Origin: DASXAI01 sp963728985
Lineage (GTDB): Bacteria; Actinomycetota; Acidimicrobiia; Acidimicrobiales; Ilumatobacteraceae
DNA length: 64,000 nt
Direction: 5' to 3'
NCBI GenBank assembly: GCA_963728985.1
Contig: CAVSME010000006.1
Coordinates: forward strand, 372,001-436,000
Shown here: positions 39,999-47,494 of the stretch, piece after piece
Layout: each line of letters opens with the position of its first letter
Position numbering within the stretch: the stretch's first letter is position 1
Translations under genes and position numbers: made by a program
The notes under the pieces: generated by a model
Databases searched by the model: none
The model's input: only the letters and a program-made list of their open reading frames with translations
What the model was told of the DNA's origin: nothing

Positions 39999-41153
39999 TC
40001 ACCAGGCGGCGTCGAGGACCTGCTTCACCCCGCCGGCGTCGACCGGCGCGATGTTGCCGCGCGAGCCGCCGTCGTTGAGCACGTGGTCGACCACGGCTCC
40101 GTCGAGATCGGTTCGGGCGATGCCGGTGTCGCGCAGCCGCCCCGGCAGGCCGAGCTCGGCGGTGAGCGCCTCGAGCCGCTCGATCAGCGCCTCCGGAGTG
40201 GCGAGCCCGAGCGCGCCGGCGGCGCGGCCGTACTGGTCGGCGGCGACGGGGAGGTTGTAGCGCATCACGTGCGGGAGCACGATCGTGGATGCCTCGCCGT
40301 GGGGGATGCCCAGGCCGCCGCCCAGCTGGTGACGCAGGGCCGCCACGAGGCCGACGCCGACCGCCGCCAGCTGCGGGAAGACCATGGCGACGGCGAACTG
40401 GCAGCGGCCCCGCGAGACGCTGTCGTCGGCGGTCGCCGTGGCCGGGCCGAGGTGATCGACGAGCAGTCGCAGCGCGCCCAGTGCGAGCGCATCGGTCTGG
40501 GGGTTGGCCCGCCGGGCGCACAGCACCTCGATGGTGTCGGCCACCACCTTCATGCCGGTGCCAGCCCACAGCCGCGCCGGGCAGCTGGCGGCCAGCACGC
40601 TGTCGAACACCACCCAGCGGGGAAGGAGCTGCGGGTCGAGGTACATCTGCTTCTCGCCGATCGTGGGATCGGTGATCCCGGCCACGGTGGTGAACTCGGC
40701 GCCCGACAGCGTCGTGGGCACGGCGATGTGGGGCACCTTCGGCGCCCGCAGATCGGGACGCGGTCCACCCCGGCGGAGCTGGTAGTCGGCCAGCTCCCCG
40801 CCCTCGCCGAGCAGCAGGGCCACGCCCTTGGTCAGGTCGACCACCGAGCTGCCGCCGAGGCTCACCAGGCAGTCGGCGCCGGCCGACCGGGCGGCGTCGG
40901 CGCCCTCGATGACGACCGGTGCCGGCGTGTGCTCCCGGGAGCCGGCGAAGACGCCGGCGCAGTCCGGGCCCAACCAACCAGCGACCTCAGCAGCCAGTCC
41001 CGAGCGCTCCAGCGACGGCGTCGTGACGAGGAACGGTCGCGTGCCGCCGACGCGCTCCACGAGGGTCGGTAGCTCGGACTGGGCCACGCCGGGCCCGTAG
41101 TAGACGCCGTCGCTGCGAGGGTTGAGAATGCGGCCGGAGAAGGCGACGGACAC
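39999..41153 (-). CDS. Maleylacetate reductase-like iron-alcohol-dehydrogenase-fold enzyme
   Basis: A 384-residue protein of the iron-containing alcohol dehydrogenase superfamily. VSLGGSSVVDLTKGVALLL is the nucleotide-binding GGGS-type loop; PTTLSGAEFT and HGEASTIVLPHVMRYN match maleylacetate reductases, which reduce the product of hydroxyquinol ring cleavage with NADH. No ring-cleaving dioxygenase is next to it, so the assignment is to the family, not the pathway. The GTG start at 41153 is 6 bp after the stop of the luciferase-like gene, in one minus-strand operon. Confidence 0.82.
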   Translation of the reverse strand: MSVAFSGRILNPRSDGVYYGPGVAQSELPTLVERVGGTRPFLVTTPSLERSGLAAEVAGWLGPDCAGVFAGSREHTPAPVVIEGADAARSAGADCLVSLGGSSVVDLTKGVALLLGEGGELADYQLRRGGPRPDLRAPKVPHIAVPTTLSGAEFTTVAGITDPTIGEKQMYLDPQLLPRWVVFDSVLAASCPARLWAGTGMKVVADTIEVLCARRANPQTDALALGALRLLVDHLGPATATADDSVSRGRCQFAVAMVFPQLAAVGVGLVAALRHQLGGGLGIPHGEASTIVLPHVMRYNLPVAADQYGRAAGALGLATPEALIERLEALTAELGLPGRLRDTGIARTDLDGAVVDHVLNDGGSRGNIAPVDAGGVKQVLDAAW

Positions 41154-41159
41154 GGCGCG

Positions 41160-42218
41160 TCACCGAGCAGCGGGCAGCTTGGCGAGGTCGGCCATCAGTT
41201 CGAGCACCGCAGGTGCGTGTGTGTTGACCGTGAGACCGGTGAGGCCGCTGTCGGCCCAGTCACGGAAGCGCGTCTTGATTCGTGCCGGCGGCCCGATGAT
41301 GGCCCGCTCGTCGACGTACTCGTCGGGAACGGCGGCGGCGGCCTCGTCCTTGCGCCCGTCGAGGAACAGCTCCTGGATGCGGGCGGCGGCGTCGCCGTAG
41401 CCCTGCTCGGTCATGTGCTGGTTGTGGAAGTTCATCGTCGAATGACCCATGCCGCCGACGTAGAGGGCGATGCCCATCTTCTGGCGCTGCAGGGCAGCTT
41501 CGACCTCCTTCGCGCTGTCGTCGGTCAGCACGACCGCCGCGCCCACCTGGATCTCGAAGTTCTCCCAACCCTTGTCGCCGCCGGCGCGCCGGAAGCCCTC
41601 TTCCACCCACGGCCGGTAGTGGTCCATCCGCCCGGGGACGAAGTGCATGGGGAGCCAGCCGTCGCACAGCTCCGCCGTCAGCTTGACCGTGGCCTCCGAG
41701 CCCGACCCGAGCCAGATGGGCAGGCTCGGGTTCGTGTGCAGGATCGAGCGCAGCGGCTTGCCGAGGCCGGTGGCGCCCTCGCCCGTGTACGGCAGCGACA
41801 GCTCACGGCCCTGGTGCTCGACCGGCGCGTCGCGCTCGAAGATCTTGCGCATGATCTGGATGTAGTCGCGCAGGCGCCAGTACGGGCGGCCCCACGGCTC
41901 GCCGTACCAGCCTTCCACGATCTGCGGCCCCGAGACGCCGAGGCCGGCGATGAAGCGGTTGCCGCCGGCGAGGGCGTCGACGGTCTGCGCCTGCATCGCC
42001 GCCATGGCCGGCGTCCGGCCGGCCAGCTGCATGATGCCGGTACCCAGGCGGATGCGCTCCGTGCGGGCGGCGATGTAGGCGAGCGGCGTGACGGCATCGG
42101 AGCCGTAGGCCTCGGCCGTCCACACCGAGTCGTAGCCGAGCCGCTCAGCCGTCTGGATCAGCTCCATCGGCAGGTGGAGCCGGGCACCCGAGTACCCGAT
42201 GCCGAGCCCGAGCTTCAT
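41160..42218 (-). CDS. Luciferase-like (LLM class) F420/FMN-dependent oxidoreductase
   Basis: A 352-residue TIM-barrel oxidoreductase. LGLGIGYSGARLHLPMELIQTAERLGYDSVWTAEAYGSDAVTPLAYIAARTERIRLGTGIMQL is the N-terminal half of F420-dependent LLM enzymes; LPIWLGSGSEATVKLTAELCDGWLP follows. The ATG at 42218 overlaps the stop of the D-aminoacylase-like gene (42215-42218), and the maleylacetate-reductase-like gene comes next. The F420 choice rests on sequence likeness only. It could hydroxylate or reduce a ring compound feeding the next step. Confidence 0.87.
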   Translation of the reverse strand: MKLGLGIGYSGARLHLPMELIQTAERLGYDSVWTAEAYGSDAVTPLAYIAARTERIRLGTGIMQLAGRTPAMAAMQAQTVDALAGGNRFIAGLGVSGPQIVEGWYGEPWGRPYWRLRDYIQIMRKIFERDAPVEHQGRELSLPYTGEGATGLGKPLRSILHTNPSLPIWLGSGSEATVKLTAELCDGWLPMHFVPGRMDHYRPWVEEGFRRAGGDKGWENFEIQVGAAVVLTDDSAKEVEAALQRQKMGIALYVGGMGHSTMNFHNQHMTEQGYGDAAARIQELFLDGRKDEAAAAVPDEYVDERAIIGPPARIKTRFRDWADSGLTGLTVNTHAPAVLELMADLAKLPAAR

Positions 42219-43909
42219 CGCCGCAGCAGCACGCCCGGCAGCGCGCCGGTGTGCTTGCCGTCCGCGAGCACTTCCTCGCCGCCGACGATGGTGGACCGGA
42301 TGCCCGTGGCGCCCTGCACCAGTCGCTTGGAACCGCCGGGAAGGTCGCTCACGACCTCGGGCATCGCCGGCGCCACCCGGTCGGGATCGATCACGTTCAG
42401 GTCGGCGACGAAGCCGGAGCGCACGAGCCCGCGATCGGCGAAGCCCCACGCCGTCGCCGGCGCGAACGTCAGGTTGCGGATGGCATCTTCGAGGGTGAAC
42501 GCCTCGACCTGGCGCACCCAATGGGCCAGCAGGTGGGTCTGCAGCGAGCTGTCCATGATCTGGCTGACATGCGCGCCCGAGTCGGAGAAGGTGACGAGGG
42601 CTCGCGGGTGCTTCATGATCGACAGGAGGTGCTCGGGATCGCGGTTGGCGATCACCTGGACGAAGAACTGCTCGAAGTTGGTGTCGAGCGCGAGGTCGAT
42701 CATGACGTCGACCGGGTCCTTGCCCGTCTCGGCGGCGCGCTGGGCCACCGTGGGGTTCGGCGGGACGGGCTGCTCGAGGATGCGGATCCAGTCGTAGTTC
42801 GGCTTGCGGGTCTCGGCGCCGATGGCCCGGCCGTAGTTGCCGTCGTGGGCGGCCCGCACGAGACGAGCCCGGAGCTCGGGGTCGCGGAAGGCCCGTGCCT
42901 GCTCCGCCAACGGGAGCGCCCGGACCTCGCGCCATTCGGGCAGGTTGTCGAACGGAAGGCGGGTCTTCCACGACAGGACCACCGAGAACTCGCGGGCGTG
43001 GGCCTGGGCCCACATCTGGCCGCCGCCCCGGGCGGTGGCGTCGATGAGGTCGAGCTGCCCGCGCCAGTCCTCGCCGTCGCGCGTCGTGGACAGGACGCCG
43101 AACGTCATCGGAACACCAGTCCGGGTGGCGAGGTCGCGCAGCCGGCCGAAGAACTCGGCCCGTACCGCTGGATCGCTCGAGCGCGCCGCCGGCTCCTGCG
43201 CGATCTCGAACATGCCGGTGCCGACATCACCCATCACGCCGACCAACGCCTCGACTTCGGACCATGCCGCCAGGCGGGACGCCACCGGACGCTCGTCGGC
43301 CGTCTCGTGGTTCGGGGTGCGACTGGTGGTGAAGCCGATGGCGCCGGCCCGCAGCGCGTCGCGGAGTTCCCGCGCCATGACGGCGAGATCGTCGGCCGAC
43401 GCCTCTTGCTCGAAGGCCCGCTCGCCCATGGCCCACGTGCGCAGTGCCGAGTGCCCGATGTGGGCGGCATAGTTGATCCCCTTCGGGATGCGCTCGAGCG
43501 TGTCGAGGTACTCCGGGAAGGTCTCCCAGGTCCACTCGATGCCCTGCGCCATGGCGTCGGCCGAGATGTCCTCGGCCCGCTCCAGGTTGCGGACCACGAG
43601 GTGCCGCTCGTTGGCCTTGGCGGGAGCGAGCGTGAACCCGCAGTTGCCCATCACCACGCTCGTCACGCCGTGGTAGCACGAGCAGGTGCCGAGCGGGTCC
43701 CACAGCACCTGGGCATCCATGTGCGTGTGACCGTCGATGAAGCCGGGGGTCACCACGTGGCCCTCGGCATCGATCTCGTCGACGCCCCGCTCACGAATCC
43801 GACCGATCGTCGCGATGCGCCCCCGGCGCACACCGACATCAGCCCGATATCGCGGTAGTCCTGAACCGTCGACGACGTCCCCGTTGCGGATCACCAGGTC
43901 GTACTGCAC
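42215..43909 (-). CDS. N-acyl-D-amino-acid deacylase-family amidohydrolase
   Basis: A 564-residue amidohydrolase of the D-aminoacylase family. VTPGFIDGHTHMDAQVLWDPLG has the HxH metal pair, VMGNCGFTLAP the family cysteine ligand, and FSDSGAHVSQIMD the catalytic Asp. It removes an acyl group from an amide or a similar conjugate; this branch (about 570 residues, often beside CoA enzymes) has not been assigned one substrate. I use the GTG at 43909 preceded by a GGGGGG run; an ATG at 43927 is in frame. It is the first gene of the minus-strand operon. Confidence 0.83.
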   Translation of the reverse strand: MQYDLVIRNGDVVDGSGLPRYRADVGVRRGRIATIGRIRERGVDEIDAEGHVVTPGFIDGHTHMDAQVLWDPLGTCSCYHGVTSVVMGNCGFTLAPAKANERHLVVRNLERAEDISADAMAQGIEWTWETFPEYLDTLERIPKGINYAAHIGHSALRTWAMGERAFEQEASADDLAVMARELRDALRAGAIGFTTSRTPNHETADERPVASRLAAWSEVEALVGVMGDVGTGMFEIAQEPAARSSDPAVRAEFFGRLRDLATRTGVPMTFGVLSTTRDGEDWRGQLDLIDATARGGGQMWAQAHAREFSVVLSWKTRLPFDNLPEWREVRALPLAEQARAFRDPELRARLVRAAHDGNYGRAIGAETRKPNYDWIRILEQPVPPNPTVAQRAAETGKDPVDVMIDLALDTNFEQFFVQVIANRDPEHLLSIMKHPRALVTFSDSGAHVSQIMDSSLQTHLLAHWVRQVEAFTLEDAIRNLTFAPATAWGFADRGLVRSGFVADLNVIDPDRVAPAMPEVVSDLPGGSKRLVQGATGIRSTIVGGEEVLADGKHTGALPGVLLRR

Positions 43910-44014
43910 CGTTCGGCCCCCCAGCATCTCGAAGAGATCCCAACCGTACTTCCGTTGGCGCCGCGAGGGCCCAACCGGGAAGCGTCAGAAGGTGGACCGA
44001 CAGCGTGATGGGAG

Positions 44015-44339
44015 CTATGACGCCGCGGTGGTATGGCCATTCGGGGACGGGAGGACCTCCACGACGCGTAAGAACGCCGAGCCGATCACCACCTCGAGCC
44101 ACGTGCCGTCGTCGAGCTCCAGCCGTCCGCGCTGGCGCAGATGGCCCCGAAGGTCGCCGTGCCACGAGTACCGCAGGTGGTCACCGCTGCCATAGCGGAC
44201 GACTCGCGCCGCCAGCTCGAGGGGTCCGTTCGCCCCTTGGAGATGGAGGTGACCTCGCGCCGGGCGGAGGCTAGCGAGCGTCCATGCGGTGATGCATGTG
44301 CCCTGCGTCTCGGGGTCATAGTGCGTTTGCCCGGGCCAT
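44015..44339 (-). pseudogene. Possible small gene lacking an in-frame start
   Basis: A minus-strand frame ending with TAG at 44015-44017 reads well backwards for about 100 residues: ...YGSGDHLRYSWHGDLRGHL..., then RLELDDGTWLEVVIGSAFLRVVEVLPSP. Third codon positions are mostly G or C, as in real genes here. No ATG, GTG or TTG occurs before an upstream stop; an ATG at 44339 is in another frame and would join with a small indel near 44322-44330. No known family is recognised. It may be a frameshifted or eroded gene. Confidence 0.4.
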
Positions 44340-44387
44340 CCCCGTGGTCTGTCATGGCGTCAATAGCATCGCTGCAGCCATCGTCGC

Positions 44388-44393
44388 TACCGT
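44388..44393 (+). promoter_or_regulatory. -10 box of leaderless phosphatase gene
   Basis: TACCGT, 8 nt, then GTG at 44402. The open frame extends upstream, but this box and the protein family both favour the start at 44402. Confidence 0.45.
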
Positions 44394-44401
44394 CGCAGGT
44401 C

Positions 44402-45175
44402 GTGACCACAGTCGAGCGTCGTGTGCCCTTCGAGGGCATCCAGAACTTCCGGGATCTGGGCGGGTACCCGACCACTGACGGCTGGGTCCGGTGGGGCCAG
44501 GTCTATCGGGCCGACGCGCTGCACAAGCTCACCGAGAGCGACCTGGAGGCCTTTGCCGGGCTCGGCGTGCGCACGGTGTTCGACCTGCGGGGTGATGCCG
44601 AGCGCGACGAGTTCCCGGGCCCGTTCGAGTCGATCCACCTGCCGATCCTCGGGCGGCCCGAGGGCGCCGAGGTCATGCCGCCCGATCCCGAGCTCACCGC
44701 CGCCGGTGGCGAGGCGATGCTGCGCGACCTGTACGTCGGCGCGCTGACGCACAGCGCGGCCAAGTTCGGCGTCCTGCTCACCGCCCTGGCCGACCCCGAC
44801 CGGCTGCCGGTCGTCTTCCATTGCCACGGGGGCAAGGACCGCACCGGGATCGTCGCTGCCATCTTCCTGCTCACGCTGGGGGTGGATCGCGAGGCGGTCC
44901 TCGACGACTACGAAGCGACGCGCCGGTATCGCAAGACGGAGCACCAGCAAGACAGCCTGGCCAAGATGCTGGCTGCTGGGGTGACGCCGGAGGCGGCCGC
45001 CGGCGTCCTCGGCGCCCCGCGCTGGGCCATGGCCGACGCCATCGACGCCATCGACCAACGGTATGGCGGCATCGATGCCTATCTCACGACGACGGCCGCC
45101 GTGACCCCGCAGACGCTCGAGCAGCTGCGAGCGCTCCACCGACAGGACACCGGCCCGGCCCGTCAGCCGGCGTAA
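44402..45175 (+). CDS. Tyrosine/dual-specificity protein phosphatase
   Basis: A 257-residue phosphatase of the MptpB/Tyr_phosphatase3 type. The P-loop HCHGGKDRTG contains the nucleophile Cys141 and Arg147 (Cx5R), and the Lys and Asp (GKDR) are typical of lipid- or triple-specificity enzymes. GIQNFRDLGGYPTTDGWVRWGQVYRADALHKL is the conserved N-terminus, which fixes the start at the GTG 44402. It acts in the cytoplasm or is exported by unknown means. It is a single gene, convergent with the TfoX-like gene. Confidence 0.87.
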   Translation: MTTVERRVPFEGIQNFRDLGGYPTTDGWVRWGQVYRADALHKLTESDLEAFAGLGVRTVFDLRGDAERDEFPGPFESIHLPILGRPEGAEVMPPDPELTAAGGEAMLRDLYVGALTHSAAKFGVLLTALADPDRLPVVFHCHGGKDRTGIVAAIFLLTLGVDREAVLDDYEATRRYRKTEHQQDSLAKMLAAGVTPEAAAGVLGAPRWAMADAIDAIDQRYGGIDAYLTTTAAVTPQTLEQLRALHRQDTGPARQPA

Positions 45176-45196
45176 TCCGGCGGCGAGCGGTCCCGC

Positions 45197-45538
45197 TCAG
45201 CGGTTGACCTTCGGCGGGAGTGACCGGGCGTAGCCGACGCCCCGCTCGACCCACGGGGCCAGCTGTCGCTTGGTGCGAACGTCGTCGGTGTCGACGCGCA
45301 GCCACCCGGTCATCAGCCGCCCCCGCATCTCCATGGGGCGGGCCTTCGTGCGCGCCAGCAGCGCGTCGGAGGTCGAGGGGTCGACGCGCACCATCAGCCC
45401 GCCCTGACCGCTGGCGGCGACGGCCATGTTGCCGCCGACGAGGAAGGCGAGGCCGCCGAACATCCGCTGCTCGGTGAGGGCGGGCTCGCCGCCGATGAGC
45501 TCGCGGATGCGGTTCGCGAGGTCCTCGTCGTAGGCCAT
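45197..45538 (-). CDS. TfoX N-terminal-domain protein
   Basis: A 113-residue protein. AYDEDLANRIRELIGGEPALTEQRMFGGLAFLVGGNMAVAASGQGGLMVRVDP is the TfoX/Sxy N-terminal domain, whose MFGGLAF core is distinctive. The competence-regulator C-terminal domain is absent, so this is the free-standing form common in actinobacteria, with unknown function. I choose the ATG at 45538, since TACGAT on the minus strand (45546-45551) lies 7 nt before it. The ATG at 45547 would overlap that box. Confidence 0.83.
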   Translation of the reverse strand: MAYDEDLANRIRELIGGEPALTEQRMFGGLAFLVGGNMAVAASGQGGLMVRVDPSTSDALLARTKARPMEMRGRLMTGWLRVDTDDVRTKRQLAPWVERGVGYARSLPPKVNR

Positions 45539-45545
45539 CGTCGCC

Positions 45546-45551
45546 ATCGTA
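45546..45551 (-). promoter_or_regulatory. -10 box of leaderless TfoX-like gene
   Basis: TACGAT on the minus strand, 7 nt before the ATG at 45538. It faces away from the box at 45586-45591; the two hexamers are 34 bp apart. Confidence 0.5.
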
Positions 45552-45585
45552 TGGTCGGCCGTCCGGCGCCGTCACCCATGCCGTT

Positions 45586-45591
45586 TACGCT
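45586..45591 (+). promoter_or_regulatory. -10 box of leaderless AIM24-like gene
   Basis: TACGCT, 6 nt, then the ATG at 45598. It is the rightward half of a compact divergent promoter. Confidence 0.5.
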
Positions 45592-45597
45592 GCGCGG

Positions 45598-46275
45598 ATG
45601 CGCGTCAACATCCAGGCCAATCCCGCGTTCGCGTTCGGGACCATCACCATCGATCCGGGTGCTGAGGTCCAGGTCGAAGCCGGTGCCATGGCCGCCTACT
45701 CCGACGGCGTCGAGATCGAGACGAAGGCCCGCGGGGGCATGCTGGCTGGGCTACGACGGTCCGTGCTCGGGGGCGAGACGTTCTTCATCAACACGTTTCG
45801 AGCGGCCGGCGGGGGCACGGTCAGCGTGGCCGCCGACTTGCCCGGCGACATGACGATGATCACCACGGATGCGACGCACCCGCTCCTCGTCCAGTCGGGG
45901 TCCTGGATCGCATCCGATCCGTCCGTCAGCGTCGACACGAAGTGGGGCGGCGGCAAGACCTTCTTCAGCGGGAAGGGGCTGTTCCTCCTGCGGTGCACCG
46001 GCCAGGGCGATGTGCTGGTGGCGGCGTACGGCGCCATCCTGTCCATGACCCTGGACGCTGGGCAGGGCTACACGCTCGATACCGGCCACGTCGTCGCCTT
46101 CGACGAGAGCGTGCAATTCTCGGTCCACAAGGCCGGCAACTGGAAGACGACGGTGCTGGGCGGTGAGGGCCTCGTCACCCGGTTCACGGGGCCGGGGCGG
46201 CTGTGGCTGCAGACGCGCAGCCAGAACGACCTCATCAACTGGCTGATCCCCCGCCTCCCCTCCAAGGAGAAGTGA
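45598..46275 (+). CDS. TIGR00266/AIM24-family protein
   Basis: A 225-residue beta-rich protein of the AIM24/TIGR00266 family: NPAFAFGTITIDPGAEVQVEAGAMAAYSDGVEIETKARGGMLAGLRRSVLGGETFFINTF, GSWIASDPSVSVDTKWGGGKTFFSGKGLFLLRCTGQGDVLVAAYGAI and GPGRLWLQTRS are the repeated strands. Homologues in mitochondria help membrane organisation, but the bacterial role is unknown. No signal peptide is seen. It looks leaderless and is divergent from the TfoX-like gene. Confidence 0.87.
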   Translation: MRVNIQANPAFAFGTITIDPGAEVQVEAGAMAAYSDGVEIETKARGGMLAGLRRSVLGGETFFINTFRAAGGGTVSVAADLPGDMTMITTDATHPLLVQSGSWIASDPSVSVDTKWGGGKTFFSGKGLFLLRCTGQGDVLVAAYGAILSMTLDAGQGYTLDTGHVVAFDESVQFSVHKAGNWKTTVLGGEGLVTRFTGPGRLWLQTRSQNDLINWLIPRLPSKEK

Positions 46276-46302
46276 CGGCCGGCCGGCCGTCCGGCGCGCA
46301 GC

Positions 46303-46342
46303 CTGAACACTTGATACCGCCCCTGCGGTACGAAGTGCTCAG
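46303..46342. terminator. Long imperfect hairpin after the AIM24-like gene
   Basis: Arms 46303-46320 (CTGAACACTTGATACCGC) and 46325-46342 pair at 15 of 18 positions with loop CCCT. There is no U-tract. It lies 28 bp after one gene and 94 bp before the next on the same strand, so it may end the first transcript or be an operator. Confidence 0.5.
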
Positions 46343-46406
46343 CCTGCGCGATTTGGGACGGGTGAGCGCTGGGCCCGGCCGTCTCCGCGCCCAGGCTGCG
46401 CGCGTT

Positions 46407-46420
46407 GGGTGGGTGGGTGG
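46407..46420 (+). other. G-rich tract GGGTGGGTGGGTGG near a start codon
   Basis: Three GGG runs and one GG separated by single T residues, ending 15 bp before the ATG at 46436. This arrangement can fold as a G-quadruplex in DNA or RNA and would overlap the ribosome-binding zone. Function is not known. Confidence 0.4.
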
Positions 46421-46435
46421 CATGATCGGCGGCTC

Positions 46436-47446
46436 ATGCCGAGCTCGCCGTGGACGCTTGCTGTCCTGTCGCCCTTACCCGAGGAGATGCAGGCGGCGCT
46501 GACAGCCGGCCTGCCCGTCGAGGTGGTCCTACCCGCGGGCGACGAGGCCGGCAGCGTCGCCGATGCCCTCCGGCACGCCGACCTCGTCCTGTACGACTGG
46601 CGCTTCGCGGCGACGGGCCTCGACGCCGCGGCCATTGCCGATGCAACCCGGCTGGCCTTCGTGCAGCAGCCGAGCGTCGGCGTGCCCGGGCATGACCTCG
46701 ACGCCCTCGCCAAAGCGGGCATACCGCTGGCCAATGCCGCCGGGTTCAACGCCGCGGCCGTGGCCGAGTGGGTCCTCGGCGCGCTGTTCGGGGTGGCGCG
46801 GCACCTCCGTTGGGTCGAAGACGAGCTGCGGGCCGGACGCTGGCCGCAGCTCGACGTGATCGCCCGGGGGCCGCTGGAGATCGGCGGCCGGCGGGTCGGC
46901 CTGGTCGGCTACGGGCCGATCGGCCAGGCCCTCGTCCCGTGCCTCCGCGCCCTCGGCTGCCCGGTGTCGTACTGGTCGCGGTCCCGGCGCCCGCCAGAAG
47001 CCGAAGCCGAGACCGGCGTCACCTACCGCGACCTCGACGACCTCATCGCCGGCAGCGACATCCTCATCAACGTCATCGCCCTCGGCCCCATGACGCGTGA
47101 CCTGCTTTCAGCGCCGCGGCTGGCCCTGCTCCCGCCGGGTGCGATCGTCGTCAGCGCCAGCCGGGGCGGGATCGTGGACGAGGAGGCCGTGGTCCGCGCC
47201 GTGGAGGGCGGGCAGCTGGCCGGGGCCGCCTTCGACGTGTACGAGACCGAACCGCTGCCCGCCGACAGCCCGCTGCGCGGTAGCGATCGGATCCTGCTCA
47301 CCTCCCACACCGCCGGCTCCACGGTCGAATCGGCCGAGCGGATGGTGGCGTTGATCCGCGACAACCTCGAGCGGGCCACGTCGGGGCGGGGGGTGCGCAA
47401 CGTCGTGAACGGCGCCGACCCCGTGGTGCGCCGGCGCGGGCAGTAG
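46436..47446 (+). CDS. D-2-hydroxyacid dehydrogenase
   Basis: A 336-residue NAD-dependent dehydrogenase. The Rossmann loop VGLVGYGPIGQAL, the catalytic Arg in VSASRGGIVDEEAV, Glu in DVYETEPLP and His in LTSHTAGST are all present (Arg-Glu-His triad). It interconverts 2-keto and D-2-hydroxy acids; glycerate, phosphoglycerate and hydroxypyruvate are possible but not distinguishable. The ATG at 46436 starts MPSSPWTLAVLSP; no clear ribosome site or -10 is nearby, but a G-rich tract lies just upstream. Confidence 0.87.
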   Translation: MPSSPWTLAVLSPLPEEMQAALTAGLPVEVVLPAGDEAGSVADALRHADLVLYDWRFAATGLDAAAIADATRLAFVQQPSVGVPGHDLDALAKAGIPLANAAGFNAAAVAEWVLGALFGVARHLRWVEDELRAGRWPQLDVIARGPLEIGGRRVGLVGYGPIGQALVPCLRALGCPVSYWSRSRRPPEAEAETGVTYRDLDDLIAGSDILINVIALGPMTRDLLSAPRLALLPPGAIVVSASRGGIVDEEAVVRAVEGGQLAGAAFDVYETEPLPADSPLRGSDRILLTSHTAGSTVESAERMVALIRDNLERATSGRGVRNVVNGADPVVRRRGQ

Positions 47447-47481
47447 CGGCAGTAGTCGGCTCCGGGCCCACGCCACCCCGG

Positions 47482-47487
47482 TACGAT
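47482..47487 (+). promoter_or_regulatory. -10 box of leaderless hydrolase-LuxR gene
   Basis: TACGAT, 7 nt, then the GTG start at 47495. Confidence 0.5.
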
Positions 47488-47494
47488 CGCGGAA

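Larger units (their letters stand above)
43910..44401. other. Intergenic region with a possible broken small gene
   Basis: About 490 bp between a minus-strand operon and the tyrosine-phosphatase gene. Apart from the minus-strand frame at 44015-44339 and the phosphatase -10 box (44388-44393), I see no recognisable feature. The operon on the left must start its transcript here. Confidence 0.4.

Noticed and set aside
39999..43909. A chlorophenol/hydroxyquinol degradation operon
   Set aside because: Maleylacetate reductase-like and luciferase-like genes are present, but no hydroxyquinol dioxygenase or two-component phenol monooxygenase is nearby, and the first gene is a D-aminoacylase type.
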